This document shows positions 54,405-64,000 of a stretch of 64,000 nucleotides of DNA, in pieces. The DNA lies in contig QVRM01002067.1 in the NCBI GenBank assembly GCA_003439945.1, positions 1,548,501 through 1,612,500 of the forward strand. The letters run 5' to 3'. Made by a program: the position numbers and the translations under genes. The stretch comes from Dermanyssus gallinae (Eukaryota > Arthropoda > Arachnida > Mesostigmata > Dermanyssidae). Each line of letters begins with the position of its first letter. The stretch's first letter is position 1. The notes under the pieces were generated by a model that was not told the DNA's origin, made no database searches, and saw nothing but the letters and a program-made list of their open reading frames with translations.

Positions 54405-55000
54405 CAATTATGCTGTAGCGTGCAGTAGGGAAACCCTTGCGGTCCAGCGCTTCGGCATCGGTATCTCTAACCTCCAGTCCAGCCTAGTGTCGAAACTGCT
54501 GTCGTGGTATCTCAACGACGTCACCTTAACCGATAGCTTAACAGTTATTTAAAACAATAAGACCAATCGAGGCTAAATCAGGCGGCTGAATGACGATAAG
54601 TGCTAGATATTCTAGGTCTCCAAAAATACGCGCACTAAGTCAATACCATTTGTAAAGGGACAGTTACTAAATGTAAGAGAGGTAACCGAAGACAGTTTGG
54701 AAAGACTGGGGGCACCAGTCACTGAAGTAGACAGTGCGCTCAGGGAGCAGCTCGCGGGCGCCAACCGATGGTGCCGCCGATTCGAAGTCTTAGACGCGCA
54801 CTCAGCACTGTATATATTGAGACTGTTTACGCCCCGCACAGCATATCAACTGCAATGTTCGCCTGCTTTTAGGGGGCGCGAGTTTCCGAAGTACCTCACT
54901 TTGAAGAGGTACCCTGCATTCCGTGCTAAATATGAAGTTAAGATGTTTGTCTTGAGCTCAGGCTACGCTTTCCGTAGATGTTGGTGGTTTGGGAGCACGC
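54405..55000 (+). pseudogene. RLE-type retrotransposon RT fragment, permuted (fragment 3)
   Basis: Plus strand: CSVQ*GNPCGPAL (intact CGVQQGDPCGPAL) near 54415, LLSWYLNDVTLTDSL (intact FKPWFLDDGTIGGTLDSAL) near 54500, LERLGAPVTEVDSALREQLA and EVLDAHSALYILRLFTPR (54697-54840), then YEVKMFVLSSGYAFRR (54925-54980), which in the intact protein precedes the LGAP block. A stop and an Asp-to-Asn change hit two catalytic motifs. Confidence 0.75.
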
Positions 55001-55009
55001 GAAACGATC

Positions 55010-56400
55010 GGTCCTGCTACCTGGGCTCGTTGTCCGAAGTAAAGCAGTTTGTCATCGTTTTCTCAGAACACAAGGATTTTGGGATGACTTTATCTTGACT
55101 CCGTTGCGGACTAGTCACTCAGGCTTCCGAAGAATCAATCTTATTATAATTAATCCCCGTTATTCCTTATTTAGAGGAAACAATATAAATAGGCTGCTAC
55201 TCTAGTTAGTAGATCCCTCCACAAAAATGAAGTTTCCTTTCTCTGTTTTAAAACAAGGGAAAAACTGTGACCCTCTTTTAGCGTGTTTTTGTCTTTAGTC
55301 GCTTCTTCTCCCTGACAGGTCAGCTTAAAGGTCGAACTTATACAATTCACCCCCGACACCTGTTTGTTTCATGGGCAAAAAAATGTAAACATAGGGGTAA
55401 AAATCAGGGTGTTTCCTTATCTTTTTTTCACTTCGTTTGCGTGACTGCGTAGCCCGGATGGCTAGCACCACAGAGGCCAGTGATGGGTGTGATACTGTCA
55501 GGAACAGTGTTATCCTATTCGAGTGATCAAAGCCTTTCTTGAAGCTCCCGTTTTTCCTGAACAGGCCCGCGGACTAGCAGAAGTTGGATAAGTTAGATGA
55601 GTAAAAGGCCCAGCTAAGGTATCGTTGAAAGCGAGTAGCCTCCTACTAGCCAAATCTGGGAAGAAGTGCGGCCAAACGCACTTCGGAGGCTTCAAGAAAG
55701 GCTTGTTGTTGTTGTTGTTGTTCGTCATTGTCATTGGTATCTCGTTTGCTGCACTAAGGCTGGATAAACTAAGCTTTTAGTGCCATGTTTTGGCAAAGAC
55801 AGTGGCGAGTAGCGATAGGTAGTGTTTAATCGAGTCGGCGTGGGTGACCACGAGTAACCAGCTAGTGACATCGCTTAATTAAGCGACATAGCAATGATGC
55901 GCAAAAAGCGACTGACAACGGAAAGCAAACGCGGAAGATCTAAAGGCGCGTGTAGTAGCTGAGGAGTCGTAAGCCGAAACGAACGCTGTCTTGATTTGTT
56001 TAGTAGTTTTGCAATAGAAACCGAACTGCTCCATCTCCAATTGTGTCACATTGTAACGATGGGGTTTCGCCACGTAAACTGGGGAATTTGGACTAAGTAA
56101 GACGGCAACTACAATCCGAGGAGACCTAGCAGCAATGAACGACAACATACAGTGGCATATACATATGTCTAGCGCGTAGCACAGCCTCGAAGAGGCTTGT
56201 ATTGGTCTCATTCCCTCTCGGTTTTTTTCATTCACTTAAGTAAGAGGCGCCGCGACGTGCCACTGTCTGGAAAAAGGTGCCAGACTGCGCTCGAAAAAAC
56301 GGTCGAAATCACATTGATTGCGTGATAGTTTCGTAGTGTAGTAACGCTGGTTAATCAATGCATTTGGTGGATTCGGTCGTCTAGAATGTTCCACCGGTCC
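55010..56400. other. no gene seen
   Basis: A short (TTG)n run lies at 55702-55722. No recognised coding sequence. Confidence 0.45.
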
Positions 56401-57771
56401 TCTCTGCTGATTGTTCAATTTGGCTGCGCATGAATTGTCTGTCCGGGGTTATGCGTTTGTGTGTGTGAGACACTGCTGGGCGGCCGGTGTATACACCGGC
56501 AGGTGCGTAGGTCTGACGATAATGATGATGATGATGGTACTGATGTTATGGTTGTGGCGCGGCAGGCCGGCGGTGGTGGCCCCGACTCGATGTCGTTAGC
56601 ATGTGGCTAAGCGGTGTCATGTCGATGTTGTTGTGGACGATGATGATGATGATCATGTCGATGTCGATACTGTTGTGGCTAGCTGAGCGACGACGGTTCC
56701 TTGGTCGTCAGAGCGCCTGCCGTTGGACGAAGACGTGTTCGGTCGGCTGTCGTGTCGTCTTACGGGCGCCGTCTTGTATCAGCACCGTAGTAGCCGGTTG
56801 CTCTTGTGTCCAGCTTCATCACAATACTGTGAAAGCTTAAAGTATGCGAAAAACACAGAACGGGGGCCTAGTAGTCCGACTGGCACTCCGCCACGTTTTC
56901 GACTACTACCCATCTGGGCTGCTTACCAGCTAGCAACTCTCCGATTTACCTCAAACACACACACATAAAAACGGATATGTTGACACTAGGACATCTATGC
57001 CATTAGTAGGTATGCAGTTTTCTTTCCTAAATATAAAATATTGTAATGATTTATTAATCATTTACGATTCGTTTGCACACTCGGCAGTGCTCGCCTTAAA
57101 AATAATAATATAAAACAAATCAAAACAAAATATATATATATATATATATATGTTCGCTAATACTCATACATGTTCGAATATATATGCATGTAAAAGTTTT
57201 ATTGTGGCTAAGCTTTCGATGTTCCGTTTTCTCTGTGTCTGCATATCAATGTATGTTTATATGACATATGAGAGTGTATGTGTGTGTGTGTGTGTTCGTG
57301 TATTAACGTACAGCGTGTAAAGTGGTTGAATGGTGCAATATCAACGCAGTCATTCGAAGCTTCGAGTCGTTGTCGTTGTTGTTGTTGTTGTTGTTGTCGT
57401 CGATGGTGAGTCGCGCATCACGTTTGTTGTCTTTGTTTTCTTGCTATTGATGTCATCACGGTTGTTGTTGTTGTTGTTGTCGTTGTCGTCGTCGCCGCAG
57501 CTACCGCCGCCGCTGTTGTTGCTGTTGACGCCGCTGTTTTTGCTTCAACGAGCGGCGTTGCTGCTTGATTTAGTGGCTGGCCTTCGACGTAGCAGACAGG
57601 CGCCGCGGCAGGACGAATCGCACAAGCAGTTCAGCATGGCAGCTGAATGGCTGAATTCGTCTACCCTCGTTGTTGTTGTTGTTGTTGTTGCTCGAATCAC
57701 TCGGTTCGAATTACTGCGCGCGCGATCTCGATCAACACAGCTTCAATGACGACGCGACAACGGCAGTAGCA

Positions 57772-57978
57772 ATGGACGCGGTGGCGCGGCACTCCATGCA
57801 CTTCACGCATAGCTTCAACCGCATCGTTCGGCTTTGGAGCAACGTGTCGGCGGCCACTTTAGTTCCACCTCGCTTTGTTCCAACGCACACATCTGTGCTT
57901 CCTGCGCTTCGTCAAACGAGGTACCTGTCTAACGAAGTCGACGTCGACGAAGTGCAGATGCAGACTTCAGCCTACTAA
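57772..57978 (+). CDS. hypothetical short ORF, possible N-terminal exon
   Basis: From ATG 57772 the frame reads MDAVARHSMHFTHSFNRIVR, then Ser/Thr/Pro-rich sequence and RYLSNEVDVDEVQMQTSAY before TAA. The first 50 residues are rich in Arg, Ser and Ala and nearly free of acidic residues, like a mitochondrial presequence. An AACGAG/GTACCT site near 57919 could be a splice donor. Family not recognised. Confidence 0.3.
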   Translation: MDAVARHSMHFTHSFNRIVRLWSNVSAATLVPPRFVPTHTSVLPALRQTRYLSNEVDVDEVQMQTSAY

Positions 57979-59780
57979 AAGTTGTCACGGGTAGGCTATA
58001 GCTCTCTCGTTCTCATCAGATTCAGTGCGGCAACTTAATGGTCATCTAAGGCAAGCATGCGCCGAAATGACAACGTTTCGAAATTAAATTCGTAAAACCG
58101 CGTTACAGCCTTTATCTTTACACACTCGTACTTACCGGCCACGTAAAAAAATACTTTCTGCATGCGCACATATATATATAATATATCACCTGCATACTAC
58201 TCAGTTGTTTTGCCTTGCACATCTATAAAACATTCCTCTGTAAAAGACAATATTTTGTTCAAACCAACGGCGAAATCACAAAAATAATTTTCTGCAATTG
58301 CGCTGACCTTTCTTTTCTACTGGGTCATCAGTTTCCTCTGTCAACCGGGACACCATTTTCGTTTGTCCACTGTTGCAGCAGACAACGAGACCGCGACCGA
58401 TTATCGCTAAAGCAAGGTTCTTCACTCCCTGTCCTCCTTCCATTTGTATTTTCCGTCTGTAGACCAAAATTTACAGAAGACCAAATTGATGAGTCTAGGC
58501 GAACCAATTACAGTCTTGAACTTTTGGGACTTTGGTTTGCTCACACAAAAGCATGATCCAAGACAATGTTTTATATGTGCACTTCAAGTATGAAAAAAAT
58601 GCATTATCCAACACATTTGACTTTAGGCATATTTTGTGCTAACAATAGTTATGCCATACCGAAAATGACTACACCATTCCCAAGACAATTGAAATAGCTT
58701 AAAAATACTGTTCTGGGAAACTGATACCATGCCAAAGAGAGCAGCCGCCCGGGACGTTGCTTTGTTTGAACTTTAATTTACACAACTGTTTGTAACTCAC
58801 TCATTGAATATGAACCAACCCACCGTTTGCAGTCTGCCAGTGGTCTATCCTCAAGAAGGAGAACAAAGGAGCTTAATAACATTTCACAGCAACTCATTGA
58901 TGAGCTATTTAGATTCAATTTATTACCGTTATCAGGGCACAGAGTGTGCTATTAAATTAAAATTAATAAAGCATTAAAACGTACGATTGTCTTAGAGTGA
59001 AAACTGTTTTTGTTGTGCTATTTTCGACACGTTTTACCTGAATAATTTATATAATGAAAAACAAACTCTAGCCAAAATTCTAGTCGATTGTTTCTAGGCT
59101 GATTTTATTGTAGCTCAATTTATGCAGTACTTTTCGATATGTATAGAGCTATGGGGCCGGCGGGACAAATGTTGCAACCTTGCCGAGGTGCGTCATAGAG
59201 CCTCAACTGCGACATTTAGCTTTTGGAGCCTTACTGCCGAGGTGAAGTGGTGCTTCAGGATCTCTAGAGAAGTTAGCCAACTTAACTACAGCTGCTGCTA
59301 GCACCGATGAATGATGAGGACTATAATATCAGTGCTCCAAGCGTGACCTTCTCTCTCGTCATAACTTAAGTTCAGGCAGCAGCCACTGTATTACTACAAT
59401 TAGCAATAAAATGATCGGTAACACAAATATGAAAGGTACGCACCACGACAGCAATAACAACAATACTAACAACTCGAATTGTAACATCAGCGACAATTAT
59501 AAAAACGAGAACAGCAACACTTCGATCTGATATGAAATAGTCATAAACAGGTATTGTACCCCTATTTGGGACACTCGACACATGCAACTCGATGACAATG
59601 GCAACGACCAATCCAATCGCTGATGCCGCCCGATCTCTGTTTAGGCTGAACTGCAAATGTAGTCGTCTTTCAACTCTATATTCGCATGTTTCGTAATCAT
59701 AGTTGAACCGCCGTGTATGTGACTGCTAGCTATCGTTACGTTGTTTTAGTTAATACGTTTGCCGCTACTAGCTTTGTTTG

Positions 59781-60080
59781 CTACGGTGGTTGTTGTCGTT
59801 GTTGTTGTTGTCGTTGCTGTTGCTGTTGTTGCGTTTGTTGTTGCTGCAGGTGCTGTTGCCGTCGTCGCCTAGATAGTATCTGTTGGATACTTTCCCTTCC
59901 CAAAAACGCCCAGACAGCGTCTGAACCTGATAAACTACTACGGTTCTCGATGACGATGACCGTAGGGCGCACGCAGTCAGCGGTCCTCGGCCAGCAGCTG
60001 TATGAGTTTCGTCGAGTCTCCGCGCAGTCCGTCTCCTCTTCTGTGATAATCGTCGGTGATTTCACCGCACAGTGGCGCAA
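59781..60080 (-). CDS. hypothetical polyglutamine ORF
   Basis: The minus frame ends in a Gln-rich tail (QQQQTQQQQQQRQQQQRQQP) preceded by GRESIQQILSRRRRQQ. Possible acceptor TTATCACAG near 60050. It may be an exon of a regulator with a polyQ tract or a chance frame through CAG/CAA repeats; no domain is recognised. Confidence 0.22.
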   Translation of the reverse strand: MRHCAVKSPTIITEEETDCAETRRNSYSCWPRTADCVRPTVIVIENRSSLSGSDAVWAFLGRESIQQILSRRRRQQHLQQQQTQQQQQQRQQQQRQQPP

Positions 60081-60862
60081 TAGTGCGTTGATCTCAGTTG
60101 ATCAAGCCGTCGTCCTGCATCACCTGCACGCGATTCACCTGGTCGTTGTCTCGGTCGTTGTCAAGCGTCATGTAGGTGGCAGTCTCCTTGCCAGTTTTCT
60201 TCTTCTTCTTCTTCTTCTCTCTTTCGCTCGTGTTTGACCTACGATGGCCGATAGCCGCAATGTAGCAAAACTAGGAGAAACATCGGCTTCCCCAGACAAG
60301 ACAGTCACGCACGCAGCTGTGCTTCTTTCTACTCGGTGCGATTCGGCGACGCTCGCAGCCACCACCTTCTTCTCCTCGTCTCACCAGATGCTTCTCTTGA
60401 AGTCAATTATCAACCGCTGCGTATTATCGTCATCACAATCATCATCATCATCATCATCATTAAGACGATCGTGATGAGCTCGTCGTCGACCGACCTCATC
60501 GCTTACACGGGTTCGGATGAATGCATTGTTTTCGGCCTAAGCTAGGCCCGTCACACAGGCAGACGTATTGCAGGCAGGCATCATACAATGTCACGAAGTA
60601 GTGCGTTTTGTGCCGCTGTGTTTGCTGCGACACCGGTTCATGTTAGCGGTGCGGTAACCACGGTTGCAACGACAACTTCTCTTCGTGTCTTCTTTTTCTA
60701 TTCTGCGGCCTTAAATATGAAAACGCCCAGGTCCTCCCACCTCCCGCTCCCCCTCCTCTATCTCTCTATATATATAACATGCTCTCTTTTTTTTTTTTAC
60801 AACACGATATATATATATATATAAATTCAAATACTTTATTTAACTTTATTTATAACTGTATT

Positions 60863-60950
60863 TAACATACTCTCTATCTCTCTATATATATAACATACTC
60901 TCTATCTCTCTATATATATAACATAACTCTCTATATCTCATATATATATA
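60863..60950. repeat. 28-bp minisatellite, about three units
   Basis: Units at 60863-60890 and 60891-60918 are identical (TAACATACTC + TCTATC + TCTCTATATATA); a third, slightly altered unit follows to about 60948, and a partial earlier unit lies at 60763-60785. Confidence 0.85.
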
Positions 60951-61296
60951 ACAAGAGAGAGAGAATAAGCAAACGTTTTGGGACATCGTAATGCAGCCAA
61001 CTTACCTTTTTATAACTGTTTGAAAATAAACGTTACACACACCAAGCTAAAAGATACAGTGTTTAATCAAGTGAGATATAAGGTTCAATCTTATGAGGAA
61101 TAAATTTACTACAGCGTTTGCCAGTGAAAGGATGCTTTCAGAGGAAACCTCTACCCTTCTTGTCAGTTGACCCTAGTGGCGCTGACAAGTCGATCCGCTG
61201 GGTGCTTTGCAATAATGTTTCGCGAGGATATTTTATAAAAATTACATGCGTTTAGTTTGTGCGGACAGAGTGTGGCCTCATGTCAGAATCGCACCT

Positions 61297-61473
61297 TAAA
61301 AAAATATTTTTCGGGCTGAACCTCAGCCAAGATTTAACGTCCACGTAACTGCTTCTTGCAATGCTTCATAGACGGACCCCCATAAAGATAAATGTGCAAC
61401 GGTGGGGCTCGAACCCGCGTACCTATGTGTCTTCTCCGGTCGCAGGCGGAATGCACCACGCCACCGGGCTCGA
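61297..61473 (-). mobile_element. tRNA-derived SINE, copy C
   Basis: The minus strand carries CGAGCCCGGTGGCGTGGTG, GAGAAGACACATAGGT, B box GGGTTCGAGCCCC, TATGGGGGTCCGTCTATGAAG, GGACGTTAAATCTTGGCTGA and the tail hairpin GGCTGA-GGT-TCAGCC, ending in an A/T-rich run. Full length relative to copy A. Target-site duplication not identified. Confidence 0.88.
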
Positions 61474-61659
61474 CAAGAACCTTGGAATCGATGTTTGTGT
61501 TAACCGCTACGAGTTGTTCAATTCCGTAGCAATTAAAACATTGCATTAGCTCTCGATATACGACAACGCCATATGATAACTTTATTGGTTGCCGACATAA
61601 TGTTCGACCTTACGCGTTTGGACTTGACCCTGACTGCCCAAACGCCTCTGATGAATTTA

Positions 61660-61805
61660 AGTGCAGCCTAGATCGTAGCCTCCGATGTAGAGTTATGCAT
61701 TTCAAAGATCTTGCCCTTTACCGTGTCTCTATCTTCTTCGGTCTTAATCGCTAGAAGAAGATTTCCGTTTCTTGGAAAATGAGGTTCTTGCCTTTGTCTC
61801 TCGAA
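61660..61805 (-). pseudogene. RLE-element ORF1 fragment
   Basis: Minus strand QEPHFPRNGNLLLAIKTEED then RDTVKGKIFEMHNSTSEATI aligns with EEPRFTRAGELVIVAEDAED and STVKGKICGVHPSLSDTTII of the intact ORF1. About 20 residues between the two blocks are deleted without losing frame. Confidence 0.65.
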
Positions 61806-62095
61806 CGTGTTCAGCGGTATATTGGCAGTTATTTGAGAACATAACAGCCTGGTTCTGCTACAACCATCTTCGGAGCAGAAATTTACCTAGGCCGGGTCAC
61901 CGTGTGTCCTTTGGAGTCGGTAGTTTTTCACTAATACGAAATTTCTCGGTTGCTTTGCAAGGCATGGAGGGCGCTTGCCCTCCATGCTCGCAATGACATG
62001 CCGAGAGTAGCTGACAACAGTATACATATCAATGGTACATGCATACGCAACAGAAGTGAAATAAATTTGATAAGACATACCCAAATCGCGCTTTT

Positions 62096-62593
62096 TAATT
62101 CCAATTAGATTTATTTCACTCAGATTGAGTATAATATACAGTTCACGATGTTTCTTCATAATACTCTATCTTCTTCACGCTTTCGGCGAGAGAAGTAGTG
62201 TAACGATGTTTTGTTCAGCGCTGTGCATCCCACTGCATGGTACTTGGCACACCTCTTCAGGCAGAACCGGCAGGTGCACAACTCGTACTCCTCGTGAAAG
62301 GCTGCGTTTGAACATACCAGGTAGTGATAACCATGCACTATGTACCTGGTGTATACGTGGCGACTGTCACATGCAGGACCAGACCAAAGGTGCACGGCAT
62401 TGAAAACGTCCAAACCACCGACCTCCCGTCTGGCCTGTTCGACTTTAGCTTCCCATTCAGAAATGAAACATTCGTATGGTACTGTACGCGGCATCTTCAG
62501 CCTTAGTCGGATTGTTTCAGTAGCCGGTGGACAACCTGACATGAGATACACAAAGCGGCTCCTTGCTCGAATAGACAATCAACACAAACATAG
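62096..62593 (-). mobile_element. 5'-truncated LINE copy with perfect 13-bp target-site duplication
   Basis: Minus strand from about 62583: RSRFVYLMSG, PPATETIRLRLKMPRTVPYE, YTRYIVHGYHYLVCSN, CTCRFCLKRCAKYHAVGC. It is clearly related to the C-terminal 140 residues of the LINE at 18-20.9 kb (SRFVYLLAG.., YTRYIVHGYHHLVCS, CRCRFCSQICAKYHAASC) and open to its stop near 62156. A 60-bp 3' end finishes in GGAATTAAAA. The repeat AAATCGCGCTTTT lies on both sides (62083-62095 and 62594-62606). Confidence 0.9.
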
Positions 62594-62606
62594 AAATCGC
62601 GCTTTT

Positions 62607-63000
62607 CAATACTCTCAGCTCCAACTCTACGGCTTTAATTAAAGATTCGTATGGATCGAAACGCGTTTTTCTCTCTTTTTGGAAGCAATTGCACGGTGCC
62701 AAGTCGGATGCTTTAGCTGACCGGTGCGCTACCATTACTCGAGAAAAGTTTCTAGTTTTTCAGCTGGTAGGTGGGTTGGTGCGTTATTGTGGTAGAAGAA
62801 CTATTGCCTAAGAGAAGCGTTCGAGCTTCTGAGGTGTTCAGTAAAACGTTTAGTAGGCATTCTGCAGCCTACAAACCGCTTGTATCATCTTCTTCCAGTC
62901 CGACCAACGTCACAATTTCATTCCTGAAAAAGAACATGGCGGTCATCATTTTACCAGTCAATGGTCACTGCTTTACTTTTGTGGGTGGAGGCGCTCTTGT
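62607..63000 (-). pseudogene. mariner-family transposase fragment (third copy), host of a LINE insertion
   Basis: Minus strand: KMMTAMFFFRNEIVTLVG near 62940, FFYHNNAPTHLPAEKTRNFS near 62790 (canonical HHDNAPxH; both Asp lost or changed), ASDLAPCNCFQKERKTRFDP and LIKAVELELRVLKS near 62620-62700 (canonical SPDLAPCDFFLFPKL..). The LINE copy interrupts it right after LRVLKSA. Confidence 0.7.
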
Positions 63001-63009
63001 TGAATTTGA

Positions 63010-64000
63010 TCAGAAAGTATCGAGCCAGAAAGACCCGCACCTCTTCTTCGTTCTGGGACAAATCACGAAGTACTCACCGATCAGATTTGTTGGTGAGTCC
63101 GAGGTGTTCGTACAGGAACTTACGAAGGCATCCAAGCTAAAAGTCTCCTTTAGCGATGCATTTGACTTAGTGACATCCACAACGTATAAATTATGAAGGA
63201 GACACCTTTTATGAAGGTAAGGTGCAGTCTCGCGCAAACTTATTTGACCCAAAGAACGTGAGCGACGACTGATCAAATGCTGACTAAATACTACTAAGGC
63301 CTCGGATTATTACTTCATGCTGTTATTCCTGAATTTAAAAGTTTGATCCTTTAGAAGTCCGTAACATTGTACCCATTAATGATTTTGAATGTTAAATGCA
63401 TATATTATGTTTGCTTTATCGTCAATCGCAGTCTTCACACAAGCCACATGTTCATCTTTTTTTCTCACACCGTTATCTGCGGGAGACTCGACTCGAACAT
63501 CACCCAAGCATAGACATCGATGACGCCATATGCCAATATGTTTTATTCTAATTCCCTTTCCTTGCGGGAATCTCAAAAACTTCCCAGGTACCTATTTTGG
63601 TATGAAAATGCATAAAATGTGCACATCAATAAGCATTTGATTGCCGTCATATAAACATTAGGGGCAATGGTACCGTAGATCTCGACGTTTGCTTGTGAGC
63701 CAACATACGGGGAGTATAGCAAACGTTTGTCTGCCAAAAAAACCGGCAGTAGTCTATACCGGCGAAACCACCAGAATAAACTTTGGATAAGTGTGCTTGG
63801 GGATAGCAAGATATTTGTACATGTATACATCTATACACGTACCGCGGCGTAGTTTCCATTCGCTCATAAACCTGTCCTTTGAATAGAGAGAAGAAGCTGC
63901 TCCTTCCTCGAGGTTGCTGCGCACCTCTGCAATTCCAGAAACGACTCTCACCTGCTAGCGGGTCGAACGCTTTGAGAAAGAACGCAAATTGACGAGGGTG
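63010..64000. other. no gene assigned
   Basis: The open frames here on either strand have no recognisable domain. The region may include further mariner remains at its left edge. Confidence 0.4.

Larger units (their letters stand above)
56400..60480. other. trinucleotide-repeat-rich tract of unknown function
   Basis: Blocks of (GAT)n near 56520-56655, (GTT)n near 57370-57400, 57460-57480 and 57670-57690, (TTG/TGC)n near 59790-59850, (CTT)n near 60200 and (CAT)n near 60430-60460. They sit in sequence richer in CpG than the rest of the window. This composition is common around 5' UTRs and low-complexity exons of arthropod genes. Two candidate coding stretches inside are listed separately. No gene could be proven. 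Confidence 0.35.

Noticed and set aside
57330..57749. 139-codon frame of Val and Leu runs
   Set aside because: Produced by GTT, GTC and CTG repeats; no domain.
59713..60237. 174-codon cysteine-rich frame
   Set aside because: The Cys run is the TGT/TGC reading of a trinucleotide repeat; the opposite strand gives polyglutamine, listed only as a weak candidate.
62771..63196. 141-codon plus-strand frame
   Set aside because: Its left half lies antisense to mariner transposase sequence (HNNAPTH, SDLAPC, KMMTAMFF on the minus strand), and the remainder has no family signature.

Overview
This is nuclear DNA from an arthropod. The only conserved host gene I could assemble is split by spliceosomal introns, and nearly everything else is transposon debris separated by long (TA)n microsatellites. 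The mix (R1-, R2- and jockey-like LINEs, mariner and Tc1 elements, tRNA-derived SINEs, very many TA arrays) fits a mite or tick better than most insects, but nothing here fixes the species. There is no prokaryotic gene organisation, rRNA, credible functional tRNA or CRISPR array.

Host gene. A six-exon golgin-45 (BLZF1-like) gene runs on the minus strand from the ATG at 24440 to the stop at 16141. The exons join in frame to 909 nt (302 codons plus stop) with GT..AG introns throughout. Intron 3 holds a long LINE with an uninterrupted reading frame (18063-20894), transcribed opposite to the gene. Intron 1 holds a (TA)n array of about 166 bp. A broken BTB/POZ exon lies at about 3180-3780.

Left part (1-16 kb). 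An R2-like N-terminus (zinc finger plus Myb-like region) runs off the left edge. Next come the 3' end of a restriction-like-endonuclease (RLE) retrotransposon, the BTB pseudogene, a mariner with a perfect 23-bp palindrome, a 1.38-kb Tc1-like transposon with long terminal inverted repeats, and the best-preserved element of the window: a two-ORF RLE retrotransposon (ORF1 12861-14711, ORF2 10046-12952). The same family recurs as decayed pieces at about 0.94-1.79, 36.6-39.3, 54.4-55.0 and 61.7 kb.

Middle part (24-43 kb). A Ty3/gypsy integrase scrap, a second mariner, scrambled R1-like gag, endonuclease and RT fragments, a 5'-truncated copy of the intronic LINE, a decayed LINE split by a tRNA-derived SINE with target-site duplication, an RLE copy that lost its endonuclease and also received that SINE, a second SINE type with a poly(A) tail, and a jockey-type LINE pseudogene (40.99-42.79 kb).

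Right part (43-64 kb). Low coding content: LINE fragments on both strands (46.3-51.4 kb), a permuted RLE fragment, a trinucleotide-repeat-rich tract (56.4-60.5 kb) that may flank or contain exons I could not assign, a third SINE copy, and a truncated LINE inserted into an old mariner with a perfect 13-bp target-site duplication.

The most unusual content is the two-ORF RLE family, its endonuclease-deleted derivative, and the stack of nested insertions dated by target-site duplications. Fragment limits were placed by reading translations by eye and are approximate unless a junction is stated.
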